This document shows positions 11,317 through 21,567 of a stretch of DNA of 64,000 nucleotides, in pieces. Under the pieces are notes generated by a model. That model made no database searches and had not been told where the DNA came from. It saw only the letters and a list, made by a program, of their open reading frames with translations. Numbering within the stretch: the stretch's first letter is position 1; the number at the start of each line of letters is the position of its first letter. Both the position numbers and the translations under genes were made by a program. The DNA comes from Panulirus ornatus (lineage: Eukaryota > Arthropoda > Malacostraca > Decapoda > Palinuridae), in assembly GCF_036320965.1 (NCBI RefSeq), contig NC_092234.1, forward strand, positions 41,663,532 to 41,727,531, in the 5' to 3' direction.

Positions 11317-12265
11317 CTGTGAGGGTGGAGGCCAATATGTCAGGCAGTGGGGCGGGGGTGACCCAGGAGCCTTATGTACGACCACCGCTCGCTACCTCTA
11401 CCGCCGCCGCCCTACACACCACCACAGTGACAGCTGACCACTGTGGTAAAATGTACATCTTCAAGTGCCTCTACCACTGTCAAGTTTCACCCCCACTCCT
11501 GGACACGACGGTCTGACCCATGGATATCATGGCCGACCTTTGACCTGGCCCTCAAAAGGTCAGGTCAAAGGCCACACACCATCACACAGGTCACGCTCAA
11601 TACTCGATCGTGATATTTTCAGAACGGCGACATGTTCCAACACAACCAACGATGACCATCATGGTCGTCCATGATTTCCTTAACACAGCAGAACAGAGCC
11701 ATGCACTGGCTCCAAGTCCATCCCCCCCCCCCCCCCCCCCCGGACCCTCCCTTCGGAGCAGCCGTCACCACAGCAGATGGGAGGGCGGCCTCCCCTACCC
11801 AAACCGCATGAGATGATTCACAGAAAAGTGTGGTCTTATCCTGGCAGCGTTGCCAGTCTTCGGGTGCCTCACACACACACACACACACGTGCTCCCACAT
11901 TCTCAACAGGTAATACTACACAAGAAGTTACCCCACGTTATCATACGACGTGACAGAAGCTGACACCAGCACTGTGGATGTTACTGACACATGGTGTCCC
12001 GGGGTCGGGATCTCCTCACTTCACCAACGTCATTATTTCTACCACACTCAGCCTTCAGCACACATGACTTCCTCCCGGTGCATGACACATTCTGACGTGT
12101 GGCTGTACCAACAACCAAGTCAACTGACTGAGATTTCAACAACTTCGACAATAGCCCCTCCAGGGTGGGTCGTGACGGAACCCTCGGCAGCGAGGTACAC
12201 CCGCTGTACACCCGCCAGGTGAGCAGTGTACCTGTGGGTGGCACACGTGTGTGTGGGCGGCGCAC
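11317..12265 (-). other. Intron between 6.8 and 6.9
   Basis: A dispersed-repeat copy lies at about 11505-11575 and an 18-nt or longer C run at about 11724-11741. A CA run lies near 11870. No exon is visible. Confidence 0.6.
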
Positions 12266-12386
12266 CTGTGGGTGGGTGGCGGGGAGCTCTGGGCCAGGCA
12301 GAAGAGGGAGAAGCTGGTTCCTGAGCGTCGGCTGGAGCGCATCACGTCCTCGCTCACGAACTTGGGCGGAGTCAGTCCCACCGGCT
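12266..12386 (-). CDS. Dscam: Dscam exon 6.8 (Ig3 N-terminal half)
   Basis: 121 nt; opens EPVGLTPPKF, with SLFCLAQSSP, end PPTHR. Acceptor ggccatcccag, donor GTGCGC (weak). Its acceptor lies about 35 nt from the start of the 19-nt minisatellite, so the branch point must lie in or beside the array. Confidence 0.92.
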
Positions 12387-12420
12387 CTGGGATGGCCAGG
12401 GATGGACCCGGTTAGTACCA

Positions 12421-15400
12421 GAGGGTGCCACGGGGGTCAGGGGGTGTCATGGGGGTCAGAAGGTGTCATGGGGGTCAGGAGGTGTCATGGGGGTCAGGAG
12501 GTGTCATGGGGGTCAGGAGGGTGCCACGGGGGACAGGGGGTGTCATGGGGGTCAGAAGGTGTCATGGGGGTCAGAAGGTGTCATGGGGGTCAGGTGTCAT
12601 GGGGGTCAGGAGGTGTCATGGGGGTCAGGAGGGTGCCACGGGGGTCAGGAGGTGTCATGGGGGTCAGGAGGTGTCACGGGGGTCAGGAGGTGTCATGGGG
12701 GTCAGGAGGTGTCATGGGGGTCAGAAGGTGTCATGGGGGTCAGAAGGTGTCATGGGGGTCAGAAGGTGTCATGGGGGTCAGGAGGGTGCCACGGGGGTCA
12801 GGGGGTGTCATGGGGGTCAGGAGGTGCCATGGGGTCAGGAGGTGTCACGGGGGTCAGGAGGTGTCACGGGGGTCAGGAGGTGTCACGGGGGTCAGGAGGG
12901 TGCCACGGGGGTCAGGAGGGTGCCACGGGGGTCAGGAGGTGTCACGGGGGTCAGGAGGGTGCCACGGGGGTCAGGAGGTGTCATGGGGGTCAGGAGGTGT
13001 CATGGGGGTCAGAAGGTGTCATGGGGGTCAGGAGGGTGCCACGGGGGTCAGGGGGTGTCATGGGGGTCAGAAGGTGTCATGGGGGTCAGGAGGTGCCATG
13101 GGGTCAGGAGGTGTCACGGGGGTCAGGAGGGTGCCACGGGGGTCAGGGGGTGTCATGGGGGTCAGGAGGTGTCACGGGGGTCAGGAGGGTGCCACGGGGG
13201 TCAGGAGGTGTCACGGGGGTCAGGAGGTGTCATGGGGGTCAGAAGGTGTCATGGGGGTCAGAAGGTGTCATGGGGGTCAGAAGGTGTCATGGGGGTCAGG
13301 AGGTGTCATGGGGTCAGGAGGTGTCACGGGGGTCAGGAGGTGTCATGGGGTCAGGAGGTGTCACGGGGGTCAGGAGGGTGCCACGGGGGTCAGGGGGTGT
13401 CATGGGGGTCAGGAGGTGTCACGGGGGTCAGGAGGTGTCACGGGGGTCAGGAGGGTGCCACGGGGGTCAGGAGGGTGCCACGGGGGTCAGGGGGTGTCAT
13501 GGGGGTCAGGAGGGTGCCACGGGGGTCAGGGGGTGTCATGGGGGTCAGGAGGTGTCATGGGGGTCAGGAGGTGTCATGGGGGTCAGAAGGTGTCATGGGG
13601 GTCAGGAGGTGTCATGGGGGTCAGAAGGTGTCATGGGGGTCAGGAGGTGTCACGGGGGTCAGGAGGTGTCACGGGGGTCAGGAGGTGTCACGGGGGTCAG
13701 GAGGGTGCCACGGGGGTCAGGAGGTGTCACGGGGGTCAGGAGGGTGCCACGGGGGTCAGGGGGTGTCATGGGGGTCAGGAGGTGTCATGGGGGTCAGGAG
13801 GTGTCATGGGGTCAGGAGGTGTCATGGGGGTCAGGAGGTGTCATGGGGGTCAGGAGGTGTCATGGGGGTCAGGAGGTGTCATGGGGGTCAGGAGGTGTCA
13901 TGGGGGTCAGGAGGTGTCATGGGGGTCAGGAGGTGTCATGGGGTCAGGAGGTGTCATGGGGGTCAGGAGGTGTCATGGGGGTCAGGAGGTGTCATGGGGG
14001 TCAGGAGGTGTCATGGGGGTCAGAAGGTGTCATGGGGGTCAGGAGGTGTCATGGGGGTCAGGAGGTGTCATGGGGGTCAGGAGGGTGCCACGGGGGTCAG
14101 AGGGTGCCACGGGGGTCAGGAGGGTGCCACGGGGGTCAGGGGGTGTCATGGGGGTCAGGAGGGTGCCACGGGGGTCAGGGGGTGTCATGGGGGTCAGAAG
14201 GTGTCATGGGGGTCAGAAGGTGTCATGGGGGTCAGAAGGTGTCATGGGGGTCAGAAGGTGTCATGGGGGTCAGGAGGGTGCCACGGGGGTCAGGAGGTGT
14301 CATGGGGGTCAGGAGGTGTCATGGGGGTCAGGAGGTGTCATGGGGGTCAGAAGGTGTCATGGGGGTCAGAAGGTGTCATGGGGGTCAGGAGGTGTCATGG
14401 GGGTCAGGAGGTGTCATGGGGGTCAGAAGGTGTCATGGGGGTCAGGAGGTGTCATGGGGGTCAGAAGGTGTCATGGGGGTCAGAAGGTGTCATGGGGGTC
14501 AGGAGGTGTCATGGGGTCAGGAGGTGTCATGGGGGTCAGAAGGTGTCATGGGGGTCAGGAGGTGTCACGGGGGTCAGGAGGTGTCACGGGGGTCAGGAGG
14601 TGTCACGGGGGTCAGGAGGTGTCATGGGGGTCAGGAGGTGTCACGGGGGTCAGGAGGTGTCACGGGGGTCAGGAGGTGTCATGGGGGTCAGAAGGTGTCA
14701 TGGGGGTCAGAAGGTGTCATGGGGGTCAGAAGGTGTCATGGGGGTCAGAAGGTGTCATGGGGGTCAGGAGGGTGCCACGGGGGTCAGGAGGGTGCCACGG
14801 GGGTCAGGGGGTGTCATGGGGGTCAGAAGGTGTCATGGGGGTCAGAAGGTGTCATGGGGGTCAGAAGGTGTCATGGGGGTCAGGAGGTGTCATGGGGGTC
14901 AGGAGGTGTCATGGGGGTCAGAAGGTGTCATGGGGGTCAGAAGGTGTCATGGGGGTCAGAAGGTGTCATGGGGGTCAGAGGTGTCATGGGGGTCAGAAGG
15001 TGTCATGGGGGTCAGAAGGTGTCATGGGGGTCAGAAGGTGTCATGGGGGTCAGAAGGTGTCATGGGGGTCAGGAGGGTGCCACGGGGGTCAGGAGGTGTC
15101 ACGGGGGTCAGGAGGGTGCCACGGGGGTCAGGAGGGTGCCACGGGGGTCAGGGGGTGTCATGGGGGTCAGGAGGTGTCATGGGGGTCAGAAGGTGTCATG
15201 GGGGTCAGAAGGTGTCATGGGGGTCAGGAGGGTGCCACGGGGGTCAGGAGGGTGCCACGGGGGTCAGGGGGTGTCATGGGGGTCAGGAGGTGTCACGGGG
15301 GTCAGGAGGGTGCCACGGGGGTCAGGAGGGTGCCACGGGGGTCAGGGGGTGTCATGGGGGTCAGAAGGTGTCATGGGGGTCAGGAGGTGTCATGGGGGTC

Positions 15401-15899
15401 AGGAGGTGTCATGGGGGTCAGGAGGTGTCATGGGGGTCAGGAGGGTGCCACGGGGGTCAGGGGGTGTCATGGGGGTCAGAAGGTGTCATGGGGGTCAGGA
15501 GGTGTCATGGGGGTCAGGAGGTGTCATGGGGGTCAGAAGGTGTCATGGGGGTCAGAAGGTGTCATGGGGGTCAGGAGGTGTCATGGGGTCAGGAGGTGTC
15601 ATGGGGGTCAGAAGGTGTCATGGGGGTCAGGAGGTGTCACGGGGGTCAGGAGGGTGCCACGGGGGTCAGGGGGTGTCATGGGGGTCAGAAGGTGTCATGG
15701 GGGTCAGGAGGTGTCATGGGGGTCAGGAGGTGTCACGGGGGTCAGGAGGTGTCATGGGGGTCAGGAGGTGTCATGGGGGTCAGAAGGTGTCATGGGGGTC
15801 AGGAGGTGTCATGGGGGTCAGAAGGTGTCATGGGGGTCAGGAGGTGTCATGGGGGTCAGGAGGTGTCCATGGGGGTCAGGAGGTGTCATGGGGGTCAGG
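12421..15899 (+). repeat. 19/20-nt minisatellite, about 180 copies
   Basis: A 3.5-kb array of gtgtcatgggggtcaggag (19 nt) with 20-nt variants starting ggtgccacggggg and short variants lacking one G. All three plus frames are open for over 1,100 codons because the unit lacks stops; these are not genes. The G-rich strand is the template, so the Dscam pre-mRNA carries the C-rich strand. It lies between exon 6.8 and relic 6.7. Confidence 0.97.
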
Positions 15900-15926
15900 C
15901 AGCGGCCTTGCTGCTGCCCACTGCCT
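15900..15926 (-). pseudogene. Dscam: Dscam exon 6.7 relic (5' end only)
   Basis: The transcript strand has the acceptor ctgtag followed by codons for E-A-V-G-S-S-K, as in exon 6.4, then immediately runs into the 19-nt minisatellite with a TGA. About 100 nt of exon, the Ig3 cysteine and the donor are gone. The minisatellite expansion evidently removed or replaced the rest. Confidence 0.85.
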
Positions 15927-16455
15927 CTACAGATACACGCCAGGGTCAAGACAGTGACACATGACAAGTGGGCACATATTACAGGACACCCCAGCCTCTC
16001 CTGGCTTCCCCGGGGTAATATCTACTGACTCAAGGACCTGACGCTGGGAAATGGATAGTTGCCATGCCTGTCAGCGTCCTCACCCCTAAAGCTGTGATCC
16101 TACTTCCCACCTGACACCCACACTTCATGCCACACCAGCTCACCCTTCCTGAACCCCCCACCCCATTTATTATAGCCTTCGGCAGCTCACTATCTTAAAA
16201 CCTCGTGTGACACACGATGGGTGTGCACCTGGGAACTAGCACTCTGTGTGTGTGTGTGTGTCCACGTGCAGAGGCAACGAGACGCGGTTGTTTTCCCAGA
16301 GAGCACTACACGGTGGAGGTGTCCACCACGGAGCGGACGGGAGTGTCTGTCTGGATGTGAGGGTGTCGAGGTGTGGTTCTGTGTTGTGTGGTCAACAGAT
16401 GCAGGAGTGACTCCTCCTCCTCTGCAGGAGGCAGGAGTGTAGGTGGCGCACTGAC
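15900..16455 (-). repeat. Partial copy of the 17990-18528 intron block
   Basis: 15904-16050 matches 17995-18150 and 16320-16455 matches 18395-18528, in the same order. So the 6.4-6.3 block was duplicated to give the relic 6.7 and exon 6.6. A GT run lies at 16243-16262. Confidence 0.85.
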
Positions 16456-16579
16456 CTGGCGGCTGGGGGCGGGTTGCCCTGGGCTTGGCAGAAGAGGGAG
16501 ATGGAGGCACCCGCTCGCTGGGACAACATGGAGCCCGACTCCCTGGTGGGCAGCTTGGGTCCCGCTAGACCTACCGGCT
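16456..16579 (-). CDS. Dscam: Dscam exon 6.6 (Ig3 N-terminal half)
   Basis: 124 nt; opens EPVGLAGPKLPTRESGSM, with SLFCQAQGNP, end PPAAR. Acceptor atgggtctag, donor GTCAGT. It is the downstream-copy partner of exon 6.3 in a duplication that also copied the 6.4 start. Confidence 0.94.
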
Positions 16580-17404
16580 CTAGACCCATAACAACACGGG
16601 TTAGTCTCACACACGACTCAACACACTAGTCAGTTCTTCTGGCTACAATAACACTACAAGTTCATATTAATGTTCATCTCTCGCATAACATGTTCTGTGG
16701 TGACCATCCACCACTGATGTGAATCATGGTCAGTCCTTGAATACGAATGAGCTGGCGATAATCTAAGTCAAACGTTTCGCCATTATGCAGCGCATGTGGG
16801 AGAATTCGTGACTATATTTCGGATAAAGAACTGATCACAATGTATGTCCACTGTGCGTACAGCTGACGAAGATGGTATAGCGATACGCTGTGTTCCCTCG
16901 TTACCAGAACCATCAGGTGCACGAAGCAACACCAGGAGCCTGAGTGTGGTTGTAGCAGAGGCTGGTGGTCCTCACGGCCGACATTACGAGGGTTCGTCAC
17001 CATCTCGTCCTCGGAAACTAACGCTCTCATTCTCTAAGCCACGCCCAGAAGTGTGCATCAGGTACATACTGTTATCCTCCTTCCTCCATCCATCCACGGG
17101 GACGTACGTCCACAAGACTTTGGCTGAACATCTACTGATAGTTTCGTCTTCCTGTCTACTCCTTCATACATGTGTTCGCCCCATACTGGCTCCCACACAT
17201 CCAGGTGTACCTGGCGGTGAGGTGAACCTGGCCCTTACACAGCACGGGTGTTAGATCAGATCCCATTACAAGAAAGGCTCGAATGTCAGGTCAAAGGCCA
17301 GGTCATCCCACCCAAGGGTCATACCGTCGTGCTCAAGGGTCGTGCCAACAAGGTCAAGGGTTTGATCACAGGGATGATTAACTGGTCCTAGACAGCCACT
17401 GTAC
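16580..17404 (-). other. Intron between 6.5 and 6.6
   Basis: A copy of the dispersed GGTCGTACCGTC repeat lies at about 17278-17360. No exon is visible. Confidence 0.55.
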
Positions 17405-17528
17405 CTAAATTTCGGGGTAGGGAAGGCCTGGGCCTGACACAGGAGGGCCACGTCTGTCGCTGAGGCCACGCTGACGGTATGGATCCGGTCGTCGGACGGC
17501 AGGCGGGGGGCCGAGCTCCCTACCGAAG
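17405..17528 (-). CDS. Dscam: Dscam exon 6.5 (Ig3 N-terminal half)
   Basis: 124 nt; the split codon gives A, so it opens ASVGSSAPRL; ALLCQAQAFP, end TPKFR. Acceptor gggtctccag, donor GTACAG. Confidence 0.93.
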
Positions 17529-17560
17529 CTGGAGACCCAGAGGGTGACGTGTGAGAAGGG

Positions 17561-17561
<1 letters not shown>

Positions 17562-17618
<57 letters not shown>

Positions 17619-17624
17619 GTGTGG
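17562..17624 (+). repeat. (GT)n microsatellite
   Basis: About 30 GT repeats with a short GC interruption, only about 35 nt upstream of the exon 6.5 acceptor on the transcript strand. Confidence 0.96.
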
Positions 17625-17893
17625 AGGGAGCGTAGTGGTGTCAGTGAGAGAGCAGTGTAGTGGAGGGGGAGGTGGGGAGAGAGGAAGGTGGAACACATCT
17701 ATAATACATTGGTACACCGAACGGCTCTCAGCGAGGCCCAGGCAGCCGTTGTTGGTTTAGGATACCATAATGTTGTTTACCCCCACCTGCACGGAGGACA
17801 CTCTACCTTACTACACACACCAACTGTAGCCAAGAGGAAGCGATAACAACGGCGCTCACACTCCAGCAGTGTTGGGGTGAGTGGTGGACGTAC

Positions 17894-18017
17894 CGAAAGT
17901 GTGGCGGCGGGTGACTCTGGGCCTCACAAAACAGGGGCACAGACGATCCTGTCGTCTCCTCCACTATCACCCCCTTGTCCCTTGAGGGAAGGCGCGGCTT
18001 GCTGCTGCCCACTGCCT
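17894..18017 (-). CDS. Dscam: Dscam exon 6.4 (Ig3 N-terminal half)
   Basis: 124 nt; opens EAVGSSKPRLPSRDKG, with PLFCEAQSHP, end PPHFR. Acceptor gtatctgtag. The last two bases are CG before donor GTACGT, unlike the AG used by the other exon-6 copies, but still arginine. Its 5' end and upstream intron are duplicated as the relic at 15900. Confidence 0.93.
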
Positions 18018-18528
18018 CTACAGATACACACGCCAGGGGCCAAGACATTGACACACATATTACATCACATCCCCGCCCTCTCCTGGCTTCCCCAGGGCAG
18101 TAACTACTGACTCAAGGACCTGATGCTGGAATATGGATTTAGTACACCCTGTCCGTCAGCGTCCTCACCCCTACACTCTGTGATCCTCCTCCCTACCTGA
18201 CACCCGCACTTAACGCCACAGAGGATCACCCTTCCTGTACACTCAGCCCCACAACACCATCTGGCGACGCACTTTCTAAACACATTCTCGCGTGTGACAT
18301 ACGCTCGGTCAGGAATGAGGAACAACGTTCCGGATGTCCCCAGTCCAGTGGCAGTGACACGTGATGGTGTTCGCACACAGTACCGCCCGGAGGAGGTGTC
18401 CACCACGGAGCGGACGGGAGTGTCTGGATGTGAGGGTGTCGAGGTGTGGTTCTGTGTTGTGTAGTCAACAGATGCAGGAGTGACTCCTCCACCTCTGCAG
18501 GAGGCAGGAGTGTAGGTGGAGCACTGAC

Positions 18529-18652
18529 CTGGCGGCTGGGGGCGGGTTGCCCTGGGCTTGGCAGAACAGGGAGAAGGAAGAGCCGGCTCGCTGGGTCATC
18601 ATAGAACCCGTCTCCTTGGTGGGCAGCTTGGGACCTGCCAGACCTACCGGCT
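18529..18652 (-). CDS. Dscam: Dscam exon 6.3 (Ig3 N-terminal half)
   Basis: 124 nt; opens EPVGLAGPKLPTKETGSM, with SLFCQAQGNP, end PPAAR. Acceptor tatgggtctag, donor GTCAGT. Near-identical twin of exon 6.6, including 150 nt of downstream intron; they differ in TKETG/TRESG and SSFS/ASIS. Confidence 0.94.
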
Positions 18653-20977
18653 CTAGACCCATAAGAACACGGGTTAGTCTCACACACGACTCAACAAACT
18701 AACAAATTTAACTTTTAACACTCGCTCATATTAGGATCTACTGGCCACTTAACATGTTCTTGAGGGCCGGGTTATCAATTCAACACTGTCAGTACTTAAC
18801 AAATGTAGATCATCGGAGGCAAATGTTGCTGTTGATATGGTAATGACAGTATCTGTTATCAAACATCAGTGACATTTTTTCCCAACCTCATCAACAGTTT
18901 GTAAACAATACTTGACACCGAACTACTGTTCCTCGTCATCACCAGCAACCCCGGGAGCCTGAACGTGGTGCCTGTCCTCCTCCGCCTGGCCTCAGCAGCC
19001 CATGCATGGGCCGCCACCTAGTGTGTGGAACTCAAGGTGACTGATGCCAATCACAAGCTACAGTCGGTCCAGCAGTGCCCCTGGTATACAGTGTTACCCT
19101 CCTCCACCCGTCAGTACTTCGTCAGGAAGACTTCGGTGAACCTTTACTATTTCCTTCATTTCGCCGTCTGTGCCACCAGGCGTCTCCCACCATCGTGCTG
19201 CAAGACCCAGAGTCACCCCCACACACTCGGCCTGCGGCAGACCTTCAGACATCCCCGCTGTCCTCAAACCTCACCCTCAGCCTGCACCTTCCTCCTCTTC
19301 TCTTCATCTGCTGTATCCAGTTACTGACCCTTCCAGCACATATATTACCCATACCCACTCTCCTCACTCCCCTACAGTCATCTTAGGAGTTCCACCACCA
19401 TAGTTGGCACACTCCCTGACACACCCATTACCAGCCCAGGTTTAATTACCACGTATTAACATGTGAGCAATTACGTCCTTCATCCAGTTCCGCCAAACTC
19501 AACGACTTGCACCGTGATCATGCCTCACACCGGCAGTAGGGTGCCTCCTGTATTTCAACATACGGTGATGTCCCCCTCGTCCATCTCTTTCCAAACTCTC
19601 CAGAGCCTGCAACTCAGTTATCAACTTTCTCCTCTCACTTATTCCTCCAAATTTCCCCAGCAAGTCCTGCATTTCCTCCGCCGTCTTGCCCGTGACTGGA
19701 ATATCACCTGTACACACCAACACGCTTAGTTTTCATTTCCTATATCTTCTCCAGTCTTCATCCTCTGCCTACATTCTGCCATGACTGCACTCACCACTCC
19801 GTCCGTCCATAAGGATATCAAATACCCGGGCGGCTGCCCGACCCTCGCCTCCCCCCCAGCCTCCACTCACTCCATCCTCCGTCCTAACCCAGGCATACAC
19901 CCTGGAGAGATCCTAATCGCCTCCGTCAATATCCTACACTATTTTCTTCTCCTCCATAATCATCTGATCCAACCCAGTGACTTGTGATACGCTTCCTTCA
20001 TGTTCAATTCCATTCCAACACTCTTCTGTTGTGCTAATAACTTGTTCATAACCATTCTGAAGGTTAATATAACCCAGACAAGCAAACCCATACATGAACC
20101 CAACCCCGTTCCCCGTTACCTCACAACCTGCCATCATTTTCATTATATCAACCATTACTGCCCCATACACCCTTCCTTACGCCTCATAAATAAGTCCATA
20201 AAGTTAGTTATACACTCCTACTGTCTTTACACACAACATAAAAAATCATTACAACAATCTAATTACTTGGCAGACAAGCATTCCAGGTCATCTGAGGTCA
20301 GCAGGAGAACGCATCTGCAGCCAGTCCTCCTCTTCAATCACTGTTTACATCACCTTTAATATACCTCTTTATACCCGCATCGCTACATCACATCCTCCCA
20401 GCGGACCTGCCTGAGGATATAAGGTTGATACAGTGTACTCGAGACTCCCTGTTTCTAACATTTCTCAGCCTTCAAACAGTCCTCGCTTCCAACACAGACC
20501 TCCTATGATTCTGACGGAAGCCAAGCCACACATATCACTACCACTTTGCCGCCTCCTTCTTAATCTTCAACATACACGCACTTCCTCCTTCAAAGTTTGT
20601 CCTCATCCCTCTGTACCAATTATATTCCTTCCCTTGTACACCCTAATGATCCCTTCCTGTCATGATATCGCCTCAAACGTGGTTTGTGTTAACCTTTCTA
20701 TTTCCCCGTTACATTATGATTACAGATCCCCTCTTCCCTCACCCACAACAATTCACCTCCGTCCATAACATTTATTTCTATCACGTTCCTGGGACAATGA
20801 TTAAACCTTTGCGATCACTCCAGTCTTGCAGGTAGAGGTGCTTACGACATGGTATCCATGTTAGAACTGAGCCTTACTTGTCCCGTCCATACCTGATTAC
20901 AACCCAGCAAGAACCATGTGTCGGTCCTGAATCCTAGCTCCCACCTAACCGTAACAACCATGGTGGCCTGCCAGTAC
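18653..20977 (-). other. Intron between 6.2 and 6.3
   Basis: No exon is visible. 19499-20800 contains a possible decayed retroelement (listed separately); 18653-19498 shows nothing recognisable. Confidence 0.5.
19499..20790 (-). mobile_element. Possible decayed non-LTR retroelement fragment
   Basis: On the minus strand, broken frames resemble reverse-transcriptase remnants: around 19690 a segment reads GDIPVTGKTAEEMQDLL, similar in layout to the region after a YADD box, and further upstream (20170) another frame reads GYEQVISTTEECW. Many stops and frame shifts separate them. The resemblance was judged by eye only and could be chance. Confidence 0.3.
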
Positions 20978-21101
20978 CTAGTGGTGGGTGGGGGCGACGC
21001 TTGCGCCTCACACAACAGCGTCGTGGACACGCCTCGCTCAACCACGAAATTCTGGGCTTTGTTCCTTGTGGGGAGCCGGGGGCCGGACAGCGCCAACGCC
21101 T
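20978..21101 (-). CDS. Dscam: Dscam exon 6.2 (Ig3 N-terminal half)
   Basis: 124 nt; opens EALALSGPRL (A-L-A-L in place of P-V-G), with TLLCEAQASP, end PPTTR. Acceptor cgtaatatttccag, donor GTACTG. Shares R-x-K/S-x-Q-x-FVV with exon 6.1, so the two are a local pair only about 340 nt apart. Confidence 0.92.
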
Positions 21102-21443
21102 CTGGAAATATTACGACAAATGTTCGACCAAGTCCCTCGCCTACATCAACCCTGGTTAGGATCAGGTACCACAACGTTATGTTTGAAGAAGGTGTTTACC
21201 GACAACGAAGAATGGGGACTAAACCGAAGCTTTGTAAATTACGATTAACGTGGCCAACAGTTGGAGAATTCCCCACCTCCAGCCCCATACATATAATATA
21301 CACAGACAAACAATTCGTCTCCATCGACGGAGTTTTGCCAGAAGATTCATTGTGTTCACATGTAACTTCCACCTCGCCCAGATATATAGAGTATATGTGT
21401 ATACCAGACGGGAGGTCAACAGAACCGTAAGCCAGGTAAGTAC

Positions 21444-21567
21444 CTGAAGGTGGGGTTGGGGTGAGCCTGGGCCTCACACAGTAGGGTGGTAGGCCGACCC
21501 GCCATCACGACGAAGGTCTGTGAGCGACTGCGGGTGGTAAGGTGCGGAACGCTGCTGCCCACGGGAT
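21444..21567 (-). CDS. Dscam: Dscam exon 6.1 (Ig3 N-terminal half)
   Basis: First exon-6 variant in gene order, 124 nt. The codon split with exon 5 gives D; peptide opens DPVGSSVPHL, carries the first Ig3 cysteine in TLLCEAQAHP and ends NPTFR with the last codon split. Acceptor ggtgttgcag, donor GTACTT. In arthropod Dscam, exon 6 supplies the half of Ig3 that confers isoform-specific matching. Confidence 0.93.

Noticed and set aside
12421..15899. CRISPR-like array
   Set aside because: Units are directly adjacent with no unique spacers; it is an ordinary minisatellite in a eukaryotic intron.
12165..16028. Very long plus-strand open frames (over 1,100 codons in three frames)
   Set aside because: They are produced by a stop-free 19/20-nt tandem repeat; the same repeat is open in all frames and lies in a Dscam intron.
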